This document shows positions 20,194 through 28,838 of a stretch of 64,000 bases of DNA, piece by piece. Made by a program: the position numbers and the translations under genes. Source of the DNA: Bradyrhizobium frederickii (GTDB lineage Bacteria; Pseudomonadota; Alphaproteobacteria; Rhizobiales; Xanthobacteraceae); the NCBI RefSeq assembly GCF_004570865.1, contig NZ_SPQS01000008.1, positions 248,001 through 312,000 of the forward strand, in the 5' to 3' direction. Position 1 is the stretch's first letter; every line of letters starts with the position of its first letter. The notes under the pieces were generated by a model, which had not been told where the DNA came from, ran no database searches, and worked only from the letters and a program-made list of their open reading frames with translations.

Positions 20194-21870
20194 ATGACAG
20201 AACCGGTGGCAGCTGAGGTTGGGCGCGATTTCATTCGTGACATCATCCAGGCCGACCTCGACCAGGGCAAGTACAGGGAGATCGTGACCCGGTTCCCGCC
20301 GGAGCCGAACGGCTACCTGCATATCGGCCACGCCAAGTCGATCGCACTCAATTTTGGCATCGCCCAGGAGTTTCCGGGCCGCTGCCATTTGCGCTTCGAC
20401 GACACCAATCCGGTCAAGGAAGAGCAGGAATACATCGATTCCATCCAGGCCGACGTGCGGTGGCTCGGCTTCGACTGGGGCAAGAACCTGTTCTTCGCCT
20501 CGGACTATTTCGACCGCCTGTACGAATGGGCCGAGCAGCTGATCCGCGACGGGCTCGCCTATGTCGACGACCAGACCCAGGACGAGATCCGCGCCTCCCG
20601 CGGCACGCTGACCGAGCCGGGCAAGAACTCCCCGTTTCGCGACCGCAGCGTGGAGGAGAACCTCGACCTGTTCCGTCGCATGAAGGCCGGCGAATTCCCG
20701 AACGGCGCGCGCGTGCTGCGGGCCAGGATCGACATGGCCGCAGGCAACATCAACCTGCGCGATCCCGTGCTGTACCGCATCCTGCACGCGCACCATCCGC
20801 GCACCGGCACGAAGTGGAGCATCTATCCGAGCTACGATTATGCGCACGGCCAGTCGGACGCGATCGAAGGCATCACGCACTCGATCTGCACGCTGGAGTT
20901 CGAAGACCACCGGCCGCTCTACGACTGGTTCATCGAGAAGCTGCCGGTGCCGTCCAAGCCGCATCAGTACGAGTTTGCGCGCCTGAACCTCACCTACACG
21001 CTGCTGTCCAAGCGCGTGCTGACCCAGCTCGTCCGCGACGGCCATGTCGCGGGTTGGGACGATCCGCGCATGCCGACCATGGCGGGGATGCGCCGCCGCG
21101 GCGTGCCGCCGGCCGCCTTGCGCGAATTTGTCAAGCGCATCGGCGTTGCCAAGGCCAACAGCGTCGTCGATGTCGGCATGCTGGAGTTCTGCATTCGCGA
21201 GGAGCTGAACCGCACCGCGCAGCGCCGCATGGCGGTCTTGAAGCCGCTCAAGGTCGTGATCGAGAACTATCCGGAAGGGCAGACCGAGGAGCTCGAGGCG
21301 ATCAATCACCCGGATGATCCCTCGGCAGGCACGCGGAAAATCACATTCGGCCGCGAGCTCTATATCGAGCAGGACGACTTCATGGAGAACCCGCCGAAGA
21401 AGTTCTTCCGCCTGTCGCCGGGCAACGAGGTGCGGCTGCGCTACGCCTATTTCGTCAAATGCACCGGCGTGATCAAGAACGACAAGGGCGAGGTCGTGGA
21501 GCTGCGCTGCACCTATGACCCCGCGACCAGAGGCGGCAACGCGCCCGACGGCCGCAAGGTCAAGGCGACCATGCACTGGCTGCCGGCCGCGACGTCGAAG
21601 CCTGCGGAAATCCGCATCTACAACCAGCTGTTCGCCAATCCGAGCCCGGACGCCTCGAACTTCGCGCCCGATCTCAATCCGAACTCGCTCGAGATCCTGT
21701 CCGATGCACGGATCGAGGCAGCGGTGGCCGAGAGCAATTCGACCGAGCCGATGCAGTTCGAGCGCCAGGGCTATTTCGTGCGCGACAAGGACTCGACGCC
21801 GGGCAAGCCGGTGTTCTCGCGCACCATCGGCCTGCGCGATACCTTCGCGAAGGAAGTCGCGAAGGGTTGA
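20194..21870 (+). CDS. glnS: Glutaminyl-tRNA synthetase
   Basis: It charges tRNA-Gln directly. The 558-residue product has the Rossmann signature [15 protein letters not shown], the LRFDDTNP segment, the KMSKS-like LLSKR, and a C-terminal anticodon-binding beta-barrel with [16 protein letters not shown]. The [11 protein letters not shown] wording separates it from the glutamyl enzymes (PSPTG). Many alphaproteobacteria lack GlnRS and use GatCAB transamidation instead; Bradyrhizobium is among those with a GlnRS, usually attributed to transfer. It is adjacent to its paralogue gltX on the opposite strand. Confidence 0.96.
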   Translation: MTEPVAAEVGRDFIRDIIQADLDQGKYREIVTRFPPEPNGYLHIGHAKSIALNFGIAQEFPGRCHLRFDDTNPVKEEQEYIDSIQADVRWLGFDWGKNLFFASDYFDRLYEWAEQLIRDGLAYVDDQTQDEIRASRGTLTEPGKNSPFRDRSVEENLDLFRRMKAGEFPNGARVLRARIDMAAGNINLRDPVLYRILHAHHPRTGTKWSIYPSYDYAHGQSDAIEGITHSICTLEFEDHRPLYDWFIEKLPVPSKPHQYEFARLNLTYTLLSKRVLTQLVRDGHVAGWDDPRMPTMAGMRRRGVPPAALREFVKRIGVAKANSVVDVGMLEFCIREELNRTAQRRMAVLKPLKVVIENYPEGQTEELEAINHPDDPSAGTRKITFGRELYIEQDDFMENPPKKFFRLSPGNEVRLRYAYFVKCTGVIKNDKGEVVELRCTYDPATRGGNAPDGRKVKATMHWLPAATSKPAEIRIYNQLFANPSPDASNFAPDLNPNSLEILSDARIEAAVAESNSTEPMQFERQGYFVRDKDSTPGKPVFSRTIGLRDTFAKEVAKG

Positions 21871-21877
21871 GGCACGC

Positions 21878-22264
21878 ATGAGCACGGAGGCCGACGACAT
21901 CGTTTCCGCCATCATCGCGAAATGGTGCGCCGGCTTCGCGACGCTCGACGCGGCCGCGCTCTCGTCGCTCTATTCGAAGAACGCGTTCTTCTTCGGCTCC
22001 AACCCGAAGCTCTACCGGGGTCGGGATGGCGTTACCGACTATTTCAACGGCCTGCCGCGCTGGCGCCAGCCGAGCGCCGTGTTCTCCGACGTGACCACAA
22101 CGCAGGCCGGCCCGGACCTGATCAACATGGCCGCGACCATCTCGTTCGATCTCGCCGGCGAGCGCGACGATCTCATCGTCAAGATGAGCTGGGTCATCAT
22201 CCGCGAGGACGGCGAGTGGAAGATCGTCAACCACCACGCCTCGTCGCAGGCGCCGCTGATCTGA
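21878..22264 (+). CDS. SnoaL-like (NTF2-fold) domain protein
   Basis: This 128-residue protein has the NTF2/SnoaL cone fold pattern: an N-terminal helix pair ending SLYSKNAFFFGSN, a GRDGVTDYF segment, and a final strand pair with VIIREDGEWKIVNHHASS. Such proteins may be small enzymes or ligand-binding subunits. It starts 7 bp after glnS, so the two are probably cotranscribed. No active-site assignment is possible from the sequence alone. Confidence 0.85.
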   Translation: MSTEADDIVSAIIAKWCAGFATLDAAALSSLYSKNAFFFGSNPKLYRGRDGVTDYFNGLPRWRQPSAVFSDVTTTQAGPDLINMAATISFDLAGERDDLIVKMSWVIIREDGEWKIVNHHASSQAPLI

Positions 22265-22286
22265 TTGGCGCAATCTTCGTAGTTTT

Positions 22287-22384
22287 GTCATTCCGGGATG
22301 GCCCGACGGGCCAGGCCCGGAATCCATAACCCCAGCTCGTGGTTATGGATTCCGGGCTCGCGCCAAGTGGCGCCCCCCGGAATG
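22287..22384. repeat. Palindromic repeat (TCATTCCGG type)
   Basis: TCATTCCGGGATGGCCC at the left is matched by CCCCCCGGAATGAC at the right. An inner pair, CCGGAATCCATAAC and GTTATGGATTCCGG, surrounds the centre. This is the familiar Bradyrhizobium REP-like palindrome. It abuts the truncated DUF2171 remnant. Confidence 0.8.
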
Positions 22385-22440
22385 ACAGCAGGATAAGAAC
22401 CCGAGTTCTCTCGCTGCGTTGGCGTGGGTCCAACAAGGAA

Positions 22441-22650
22441 CCCGCCATCGGCGCCGACGGCGTCCATGTCGGCACGGTCGACAAGGTCGAAGGCAACCGC
22501 ATCAAGCTGACCAAGAAGGACAGCGGTGAGGGCAGCCACAAGGGCCATCATCATTTCATCGACAAGGGCCTCGTTGCCGACGTCGAGGGCAACAAGGTGC
22601 GGCTGTCCGCCAAGGCGTCGGTGGCCGTGACGATGGAAGAGGAAAAGTAG
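22441..22650 (+). pseudogene. 5'-truncated DUF2171 protein remnant
   Basis: From 22441 the frame reads IGADGVHVGTVDKVEGNRIK and continues through HHFIDKGLVADVEGN, a clear match to the DUF2171 family, whose members normally begin with about 15 residues of the type VSEIREHMEV before IGADG. Here that segment is missing. Upstream codons run back into the palindromic repeat, and no ATG or GTG start with a ribosome-binding site is visible near the domain. The in-frame ATG at 22339 lies inside the repeat. It is probably a gene that lost its 5' end to a repeat-associated rearrangement. Function of the family is unknown. Confidence 0.6.
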
Positions 22651-22745
22651 GGGCGCCTTCTCGCGTTCCTGATCTGTACCGCTATTCGCCCGCCTGCACG
22701 TTCCGGTAGCCTTGGCGCCTATCGCGTCGCGTAAGGTGCAGGGGA

Positions 22746-23693
22746 ATGGCGGAGCCGGGCCGGCCAGTACGGTCCCAGGGTATTGCCGGGACGTGGCCGG
22801 TCGGCCGCGCCGCGCCCGCTGGCGGCTTTGCGCCGGCGGGTTTTGGCATCTGGCCGGCGATCGTCGAAACGCTCCGCGGATGGGCCCGCGCCGAGGCCGG
22901 TCCCGGGCGCCTGCTGCCGTGGGTGCCGGTCGCCTTTGGCGGCGGCATCGCACTCTATTTCGCCGCCGATCATGAACCGGTGCTGTGGGTTGTCGCGACG
23001 ACGGCGGCCGCGCTGCTGCTCGGCGCGATCCTGCTGCGGCGGAGCCGGCTGTTCGCGCCGGCGATCATGATTGCGGCGGTCGCTTCCGGCTTTGCCGGGG
23101 CGACCTGGAAGACGGCACGCATCGCCCATACCGTGCTGGCCAAGCCGCTCTATTCGGTGTCGCTGTCGGGCTTCGTCGAGACGCGCGATATCCGGGAGCG
23201 CACCGACCGCTTCGTGCTGCGCGTCACCGCGATGGAGGCGCAGCGCAGCGACGTCAGGCTCGATCGCGTCCGCCTGTCGGTGCGCAAGGGCACTGCGCCC
23301 GAGGTCGGCAGCTTCGTTCAATTGAAAGCGCGGCTGATGCCGCCGCTCTCGCCGGTGCGCCCGGGAAGCTACGACTTCTCGCGCGACATGTTCTTTCAGG
23401 GCATCGGCGCCTCCGGCTTCGTGATGGGCGCGATCACGACGTCAGTGCCGCCGGACGCCGGCGGCCTGCGGCTGCGCTACGCCGCCTTCATGCAAGGTCT
23501 GCGTGACGCGATCGACGCCCGCATCCGTGCAACGCTCGAGGGCGACAACCGTGCGATCGCGACCGCGCTGCTCACCGGGCGGCGCGATGCGATCTCCGCG
23601 CCCGTCAACGACGCGATGTTCATCTCGGGGCTCGGACACGTTCTCTCGATCTCCGGCTATCAGATAGCGTCAGCAGTCAGAAGCATTCACTAG
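22746..23693 (+). pseudogene. comEC: ComEC N-terminal fragment (gene split by integrative element)
   Basis: ComEC is the inner-membrane channel for single-stranded DNA uptake in natural transformation. This fragment holds the N-terminal membrane helices, the DUF4131 region (FVETRDIRERTDRFVLRV) and the start of the Competence domain. It runs to GLGHVLSISGY at residue 305, where the frame enters the element and ends after 11 foreign residues (QIASAVRSIH then stop). The matching 3' half begins at 40178. The left copy of the 16-bp attachment repeat is codons 301-306. The truncated product lacks the channel core and should be inactive. Confidence 0.92.
23647..23662 (+). repeat. attL core, 16-bp direct repeat
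   Basis: CGATCTCCGGCTATCA here is repeated exactly at 40162-40177. It encodes the conserved SISGY(H) motif of ComEC. The flanking bases differ, as expected for the hybrid ends of an integrated element. Confidence 0.9.
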
Positions 23694-23819
23694 GCTTCAA
23701 AATCCACAGTTTTCAATGGCTTACGGCCAGAAGCACGTGGCGGCTTGGTTCACCTAACGTCACTATTGGTCATCGGTTTGCGTCCCCCGTGCTTCCCAAA
23801 AAAGGATGGACTGCTTCCC

Positions 23820-25052
23820 ATGCTCAAGATTTCCGACGATCGCATCCGCTTCACCGATGCCTATGTGCGGCGGCTCAGTCTGCCGGCGGGAAAGGCCGAC
23901 CATATCGCCTGGGATCCGGACCTGCCGGGCTTTGGCGTTCGGCTGCGGCCCGGGAAGGCATCCTACGTGGTCCAGTACCGCGTGGGGATCGACCAGCGGC
24001 GCAAGAGCCTCGGCGATATCCGGAAAGTCACTCTTGAGGATGCACGCGGCATCGCTCGGAAAAAGTTCGCCCAGGTCGAGCTCGGCATTGATCCAGACGC
24101 TGAGGAGGCCAGCCGCCGTGCAGAGCAGGCCGCGGACGCGCTCACCTTTGAAAAGGCTGCGGAACAGTACCTCGCTGCACAGGAAGCACGGCTGGCGGCT
24201 GGGTCACTGCGGCGGAACACGTTTATTGCCGAGGAGCGATATCTGCGCCGGCACTGCGGGCCTCTCCAGAAGAAGCCCGTTGCCAAGGTGACCTTCGAGG
24301 ACGTCGCCAAATTGATCCGCGACCTAATCCGTGACCACGGACCGACCTCGGCAGCTCGAGCCCGAGGCGCCATATCGACGTTCTATGCGTGGTGCATGCG
24401 CCAGGGCCTCGGCGTAAAGGCCAACCCGACAATCGGAACTGACAATCCGGTTTATGGGCAGGCCCCGCGCGATCGTGTGCTGACCGACGACGAAATTCGC
24501 AGCATCTGGAGGCACTGCCTCGACGACGATTTCGGACGGATCGTTCGGCTATTGCTGCTGACGGCGTGTCGCCGTGATGAAATCGGTTCGCTGCGGTGGT
24601 CTGAAATCGACCGGAGCACCGGTAAGCTGCTGCTGCCGAAGGAGCGGACAAAAAGCAAGCGGCCGCACGAGCTGAAGGTGCCGGCAACTGCGATGGCGAT
24701 CATCGACAAGATTCACCGGCGCAACAGTTGCGACATGCTATTTGGCGGTGGCGCTTCAGGCTTTTGCGCTTGGTCGTATTGCATGATGGCTCTCAATACG
24801 CGCATCGCCGTTGCTGAGGCGAAAGCGTTGGCGCCATGGCGATTGCACGATCTTCGCCGGACCGTTCGCACTCGAATGGGAAAGCTTGGTGTTCTGCCGC
24901 ACATCGCCGAGCTAGTGCTGAATCATTCGGGCCACAAGTCCGGCATCGGTGGGGTTTACGATCACCACGATTACGGCCCCGAGATCGCGGACGCCCTGCA
25001 GAAATGGGAGGCGCACCTGCTGGCGATTTTGGACGGCGAGAACGTCATCTAG
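23820..25052 (+). CDS. Tyrosine-type site-specific integrase
   Basis: It catalyses integration and excision of the element. From the ATG at 23820 (MLKISDDRI) it is 410 residues; an upstream in-frame start at 23745 would add 25 less typical residues. It has the DUF4102-like N-terminal arm-binding domain (LPGFGVRLRPG), a core-binding SAM-like domain, and the catalytic domain. The catalytic set is visible: Arg in TACRRDEIGSLRW, HxxR in LHDLRRTVRT, His in LNHSGH, and the nucleophile Tyr in GGVYDHHDY. It resembles P4/phage-island integrases. It lies about 155 bp inside attL, reading inward, the usual arrangement. Confidence 0.95.
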   Translation: MLKISDDRIRFTDAYVRRLSLPAGKADHIAWDPDLPGFGVRLRPGKASYVVQYRVGIDQRRKSLGDIRKVTLEDARGIARKKFAQVELGIDPDAEEASRRAEQAADALTFEKAAEQYLAAQEARLAAGSLRRNTFIAEERYLRRHCGPLQKKPVAKVTFEDVAKLIRDLIRDHGPTSAARARGAISTFYAWCMRQGLGVKANPTIGTDNPVYGQAPRDRVLTDDEIRSIWRHCLDDDFGRIVRLLLLTACRRDEIGSLRWSEIDRSTGKLLLPKERTKSKRPHELKVPATAMAIIDKIHRRNSCDMLFGGGASGFCAWSYCMMALNTRIAVAEAKALAPWRLHDLRRTVRTRMGKLGVLPHIAELVLNHSGHKSGIGGVYDHHDYGPEIADALQKWEAHLLAILDGENVI

Positions 25053-25075
25053 CTCCGCCAAGTCGAGTGAATGAG

Positions 25076-25357
25076 ATGGGCAGGCCTCCTTCCAAGTTCG
25101 TATCTGATCCGCGGCACGCGGGGGAAAAGAGCCGCAAACGGGAAGACTACTTCACGCGCGCCGAGCTCGTTGCTTTGGAGCAGTCGTGGCTCCTCGGCAA
25201 CCCGCAGGCGGGGAAGGAGGCCTTCTACCGCTGGTACGCCGAGACCTACTTCGGGATCGCACCGGAGAAGATCGGACGAGCCGAGATGGAACGTGTCCGT
25301 CAGTTGTTTCGCGACGCCAAGGTTCGCGCGCGCGATGAAGGGTGGTTGAAAGATTGA
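25076..25357 (+). CDS. Hypothetical small protein following the integrase
   Basis: This 93-residue, charged, mostly helical protein begins MGRPPSKFVSD, 23 bp after the integrase stop. No family is recognised. It contains YFTRAELVALEQSWLLGNPQ and a C-terminal basic helix. Its position between integrase and the AlpA-like gene suggests a role in recombination or early regulation, but this is inference from position only. Confidence 0.6.
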   Translation: MGRPPSKFVSDPRHAGEKSRKREDYFTRAELVALEQSWLLGNPQAGKEAFYRWYAETYFGIAPEKIGRAEMERVRQLFRDAKVRARDEGWLKD

Positions 25358-25417
25358 GGGCGGAGTTATTTTACGGTTACAGCCTTGCCCGCGCTGAATA
25401 CTCCTTTGGCATCTTAG

Positions 25418-25645
25418 ATGCTCAGGGAGCGTTTCGTGACCGACGACCTCGCATTATCCGACATTCGGATGCTCTCCTTCGATGAGTGGTGCCGCCTCAA
25501 TGGTTTCAGTCGCAGCACAGGGCAACGCCTGTTGCGTGATGGCAAGGGCCCCCAATTTGTAAGGATCTCGACTCGCCGCATTGGCGTGACGATCGGCGAA
25601 AATCGTCGCTGGCTTGCATCTCGCATGACTGAGACGGCGGCCTGA
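25418..25645 (+). CDS. AlpA/MerR-like helix-turn-helix protein, probable excisionase or regulator
   Basis: A 75-residue protein with the small winged-HTH pattern of AlpA-type excisionases: MLSFDEWCRLNGFSRSTGQRLL, then GPQFVRISTRRIGVTIGENRRWL. This class commonly activates or directs excision of P4-like islands. It is followed 2 bp later by the PC4-like gene, probably in one transcript. Confidence 0.7.
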   Translation: MLRERFVTDDLALSDIRMLSFDEWCRLNGFSRSTGQRLLRDGKGPQFVRISTRRIGVTIGENRRWLASRMTETAA

Positions 25646-25647
25646 CC

Positions 25648-25926
25648 ATGGGAGCACGCAAGACGGAGCTCGCCGAGCGGGTCGTCGTCGACCAGTTTTG
25701 GGCCAACCGCCGCCACGACGCGATCATCACCGAGCTGTCGACCTACCAGGGCCACAACCTGATCAATGTGCGCAAGCACGCGATGAGCAGGGAAGGGAAG
25801 CTCGTCCCCACGGCAAAGGGCGTCGCAATCAAGGTGACGCGGCTGCCGGACCTCGTGAAGGCCATCAACAAGGCGCTGGCAAAGGCCCAGGAGCTTGGCC
25901 TGCTCGACGGGGGCGATGAAGAATGA
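25648..25926 (+). CDS. PC4/p15-like ssDNA-binding protein
   Basis: 92 residues. The strand-rich core followed by a helix matches the bacterial/phage transcriptional coactivator p15 (PC4) fold: INVRKHAMSREGKLVPTAKGVAIKVTRLPDLVKAI. In this family the dimer binds single-stranded DNA. Placement just before a RepA-like ATPase suggests a part in replication of the excised element. It overlaps the next gene by ATGA. Confidence 0.65.
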   Translation: MGARKTELAERVVVDQFWANRRHDAIITELSTYQGHNLINVRKHAMSREGKLVPTAKGVAIKVTRLPDLVKAINKALAKAQELGLLDGGDEE

Positions 25927-26369
25927 GCATTGTCGCCGCATTCGAAGAGTTCTGCCACGACTATGTTGGCTGGTGGCTCGATGGCATCTTGGAGAAAATC
26001 GACGCGGTCGACTGCGTTCAACGGCATGCAGGGCTGTGGGGTGTCGTCGACGAGATCGGCCAGGACGAGGTGCAGCGCCTGATGAGTGAGTACTTCGCGC
26101 CGCCGCCGGAAGTGCCTTCGGATTATGCGGCGCGACTGATTCGCGATTGGGAGATGGCCGACGAACGGGACCGCCATCGCTGGACTGGCGAGCTGCCTCC
26201 CGTGCAGCAGGTCGTCGTGGCTCAGAAGCTGCCTCACCGACCGGCGCAATCCACTGTCGACGCATTCCGCTATGTCATGAGAGTGGGCGATCCCGAGCGG
26301 CTGACGGCTTGGCTTCGCAATCATCCGGACGACGCCCCCGCGCTGCTCGAGATGTTGGAGGCCGCCTGA
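25923..26369 (+). CDS. Hypothetical protein in replication module
   Basis: 148 residues, acidic, mostly helical, no family recognised. It is coupled at both ends: its ATG overlaps the PC4-like stop and its TGA overlaps the RepA-like start. The tight coupling suggests a partner or regulator of the ATPase. The C-terminal segment (RYVMRVGDPERLTAWLRNHP) looks like a short helical pair. Confidence 0.65.
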   Translation: MSIVAAFEEFCHDYVGWWLDGILEKIDAVDCVQRHAGLWGVVDEIGQDEVQRLMSEYFAPPPEVPSDYAARLIRDWEMADERDRHRWTGELPPVQQVVVAQKLPHRPAQSTVDAFRYVMRVGDPERLTAWLRNHPDDAPALLEMLEAA

Positions 26370-27595
26370 TGTTGAGCCCTCCAAATCGGGCAATGGCCCT
26401 CCAGGTATTCAAAGACTTGGGTTACGAGCGCGAAATGTCACCGGCCGACGAGCCGCCTCCCGTCGATTCCTTTGACGCTTACAATGACGTCGCACCGGCA
26501 GCGCCAGCGCACGTGGGTGCAGCAGAGAATCTGCCTTGGCTTGATATGACGGGCTGGGATGGCAGGGCCATTCCCGAGCGCAAGTGGGCGATCAAGGATC
26601 GCGTGCCACTGCGGCAGGCCGGCCTGTTCAGTGGGGAGGGCGGCACCGGCAAGAGCATAATCGAGCTGATGAAGAACGTCGCCCACGTCACCGCGAAGGA
26701 CTGGCTGGGGACGCTCCCGGAGCCCGGGCCCGCGTTCTATCTCGGCGCCGAGGACGACCAAGACGAAATCCACATCCGCCTCGCAGCGATCGCCCAGCAT
26801 TACGGCGTGACCTTCAGGGATCTGACCGATGGCGGACTGCACGTGCTCCCGCTGCTCGGGCAAGACGCTACGTTGGTCGCGCCGACCAAAAGCGGAAAGG
26901 TGGAGCTGACCGCCCTTTACCGCCGTCTCTACGAGGCAGCTGGCGACATCAAGCCGAGAAACATCTCGATCGACACGCTCTCTCGAGCCTTCTCGGGCAA
27001 CGAGATTGACCGGGTGCAGGTCTATGCCTTCGCGATGCACATGCAGGCCCTTGCCAAGGTCGCCGACGGGTCGGTGACCGTTCTCAGCCATCCGAGCCTT
27101 CAGGGTATCAATTCAGGATCTGGCCTGTCCGGCTCGACCGCCTGGCATGGCGCCTTCCGCTTCCGGCAGTACCTCAAGGGCGTCAAGGGCGAGGATGGAG
27201 AGCAGGCGGACAACGACCTCCGTGAGCTCGAATTCAAGAAGAACCAGTATGGGCCCCGCGGTGAGACGCTCGTGCTGCGCTACCAGCGCGGCCTGTTCCT
27301 GCCCGAGGGCGGCGCCTCCAGCCTCGACAAGCTCGCGCGGGAGGCCAAGACCGAAGAGACATTCCTCGACCTGCTCAGGCGCTTCGCCGGACAAGGTCGC
27401 AACGTGAGCGCGACACCAACGGCGCCGAACTATGCCCCGACAGCCTTCGCCGACGATCCCGACGCCAAAAGGCTCGGCTTCCGGAAGGCCGATTTCAAAG
27501 ATGCTATGGCGCGTCTGTTCAGCGCCGGCAAGGTCCACATCGAGAACTATGGCCGCCCCTCTCGCCCTGCCTCCCGACTGGCGGTGAAGCAATGA
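26369..27595 (+). CDS. RepA-like (RecA/DnaB-fold) AAA ATPase
   Basis: 408 residues. The Walker A motif GEGGTGKS is at about residues 86-94 in LFSGEGGTGKSIIELM. A Walker B-like strand (NISIDTLSR) and a sensor-like SHPSLQG follow. This is the AAA_25/RepA hexameric helicase type used by plasmids and phage-like islands. Residues 1-60 are a low-complexity acidic N-terminus and the C-terminus is basic. The start at 26369 overlaps the previous stop. A block of short direct repeats begins 9 bp after its stop, which fits a nearby origin. Confidence 0.8.
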   Translation: MLSPPNRAMALQVFKDLGYEREMSPADEPPPVDSFDAYNDVAPAAPAHVGAAENLPWLDMTGWDGRAIPERKWAIKDRVPLRQAGLFSGEGGTGKSIIELMKNVAHVTAKDWLGTLPEPGPAFYLGAEDDQDEIHIRLAAIAQHYGVTFRDLTDGGLHVLPLLGQDATLVAPTKSGKVELTALYRRLYEAAGDIKPRNISIDTLSRAFSGNEIDRVQVYAFAMHMQALAKVADGSVTVLSHPSLQGINSGSGLSGSTAWHGAFRFRQYLKGVKGEDGEQADNDLRELEFKKNQYGPRGETLVLRYQRGLFLPEGGASSLDKLAREAKTEETFLDLLRRFAGQGRNVSATPTAPNYAPTAFADDPDAKRLGFRKADFKDAMARLFSAGKVHIENYGRPSRPASRLAVKQ

Positions 27596-27603
27596 CAGGT
27601 ATC

Positions 27604-27790
27604 GTGCAGCTAGCGTGTTGCTCGGGTGCAGCTACGTGCAGCTACCCGTGTAGCCCACTCCTCTGCCTAGCCATAGGCAAGCTGCACGCCTGCACGCGTG
27701 CTGCACGCTTGCCTCACGGCATAGGCAATTGCTCAAGGCGAAAAACACCTCGTTATCCGCAAGCATGCCGTAACGCGAAGAAGCATGCCG
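27604..27790. repeat. Block of short direct repeats, possible replication origin
   Basis: GTGCAGCTA occurs at 27604, 27626 and 27636; CTGCACGC at 27682, 27690 and 27701; CATAGGCAA at 27672 and 27720; AAGCATGCCG at 27761 and 27781. These four families lie within 187 bp directly after the RepA-like ATPase gene. The arrangement resembles iterons; no A/T-rich unwinding stretch is obvious, so origin function is only a suggestion. Confidence 0.45.
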
Positions 27791-28266
27791 CGGACGCCGT
27801 CGATTGGAGGCCCGGGCTGCTGTATTACCCGCGGATCTGTTTCGTCGGGCGGAGGCAGCCTGGCCGAAGAAGTAACTGTTACCTCGGTTACGGTCGAGGC
27901 CGGCATGCGTTTCCCATGCGCTTCCCACGGCCGCGTGACACACCCCGATCAAGCGGTAAGGCACTGATCGTGCTGCCCAACAGCGATCGTGATCCGATCT
28001 GTCCCAATCATGTGGCGCCGTTCGGAAAGGGGTTTTCGCGCGCGCTCTCTCATGAACTTCAACACTCTTGGAAGCCGACGCGCGTGCACGCGAGCCAACC
28101 GATCGGCTGCCAGATAGCCAGGCGTTGGCTTGATGAAATCCAGGATCGAGGGGGTGGGGGGAAAATCCCACGCGCTATCCGATTTGTACCTGCCCGTTCT
28201 CTTTCGCGGCGGCCTCCAAAAATTTCGGCCGCCATCTTTCGCAAACATTGTTGAGCATCGTCTGAC
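27791..28266. other. No convincing gene
   Basis: Open frames cross this stretch on both strands (for example 27592-28254 on +), but they are rich in Arg, Ser, Pro and Cys, show no recognisable domain and lack ribosome-binding sites. I see no RNA gene. It may be regulatory or a decayed gene. Confidence 0.5.
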
Positions 28267-28827
28267 ATGAGACCGCGCATCATCGCATCGCGCGAGCAGT
28301 TGCTACAGGTCGTCCGCGACCGGCGTGATGAGCTCGACCTGAGCCACGAGACGCTCGACGGCATCACGGGCCTGCAAGGGGGCTATGTGAGTAAGCTGCT
28401 CGCCGACCCACCGATGAGGGGCTTCGGTGAAATGTCGCTCCAAGCCCTTCTGGACGCTCTAGGCATGCGCATCGCCTTCGCGGTGATTGTGGAGGACCCC
28501 GAGCGGGCGGAACGCGTGCGGTCGCGCTGGCGACCTCGGAAGCGGCGCCCGGCGAAGAAGGCATCCGCGGCCAACCCGCCACCGGAAAATTTGTGGTGCG
28601 TTGCTAGCAATCCGCAAATCACGATGGTGTCGAACACAGTTCATCAGAGGCAAGTGATGGCAAACACGAAGATGATCGGCGCGCGGGTCAAGCCTGATCT
28701 TGAGGAGCAAGTGAAAGAAATCGCCGCGCGCGATCGGCGCACGGTCTCGGACTGGATCCGGTGCCGGCTGGAGGACGCTGTCGCCGCGGCGCGTCGGCAG
28801 GATCAGCACCAGAGCGAGGCAGCGTGA
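28267..28827 (+). CDS. XRE-like HTH plus ribbon-helix-helix protein (two modules in one frame)
   Basis: The 186-residue frame holds two DNA-binding modules. Residues 20-75 look like a Cro/XRE-type helix-turn-helix (LSHETLDGITGLQGGYVSKLL). Residues 131-180 look like a ribbon-helix-helix (MIGARVKPDLEEQVKEIAAR, then RRTVSDWIRCRLEDAV). The linker at 106-130 reads like intergenic DNA, and a good ribosome-binding site (AGAGGCAAGTG) precedes an internal ATG at 28657. So this could be two adjacent genes whose separating stop was lost, or one gene with an internal start. Probable element regulators. Confidence 0.65.
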   Translation: MRPRIIASREQLLQVVRDRRDELDLSHETLDGITGLQGGYVSKLLADPPMRGFGEMSLQALLDALGMRIAFAVIVEDPERAERVRSRWRPRKRRPAKKASAANPPPENLWCVASNPQITMVSNTVHQRQVMANTKMIGARVKPDLEEQVKEIAARDRRTVSDWIRCRLEDAVAAARRQDQHQSEAA

Positions 28828-28838
28828 GGATTGTGAGC

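Noticed and set aside
23600..23760. tRNA gene as the integration target
   Set aside because: The element edge lies in comEC codons; no cloverleaf or tRNA 3' end is present at either repeat.
27604..27790. CRISPR array
   Set aside because: Repeats are 8-10 bp, unevenly spaced and of four kinds; there are no regular spacers and no cas genes in the window.
27592..28254. A 220-codon frame after the RepA-like gene
   Set aside because: Composition is Cys/Arg/Pro-rich and unlike protein, no domain is seen, no ribosome-binding site precedes it, and it includes the short direct repeats, which fit an origin or regulatory region better.
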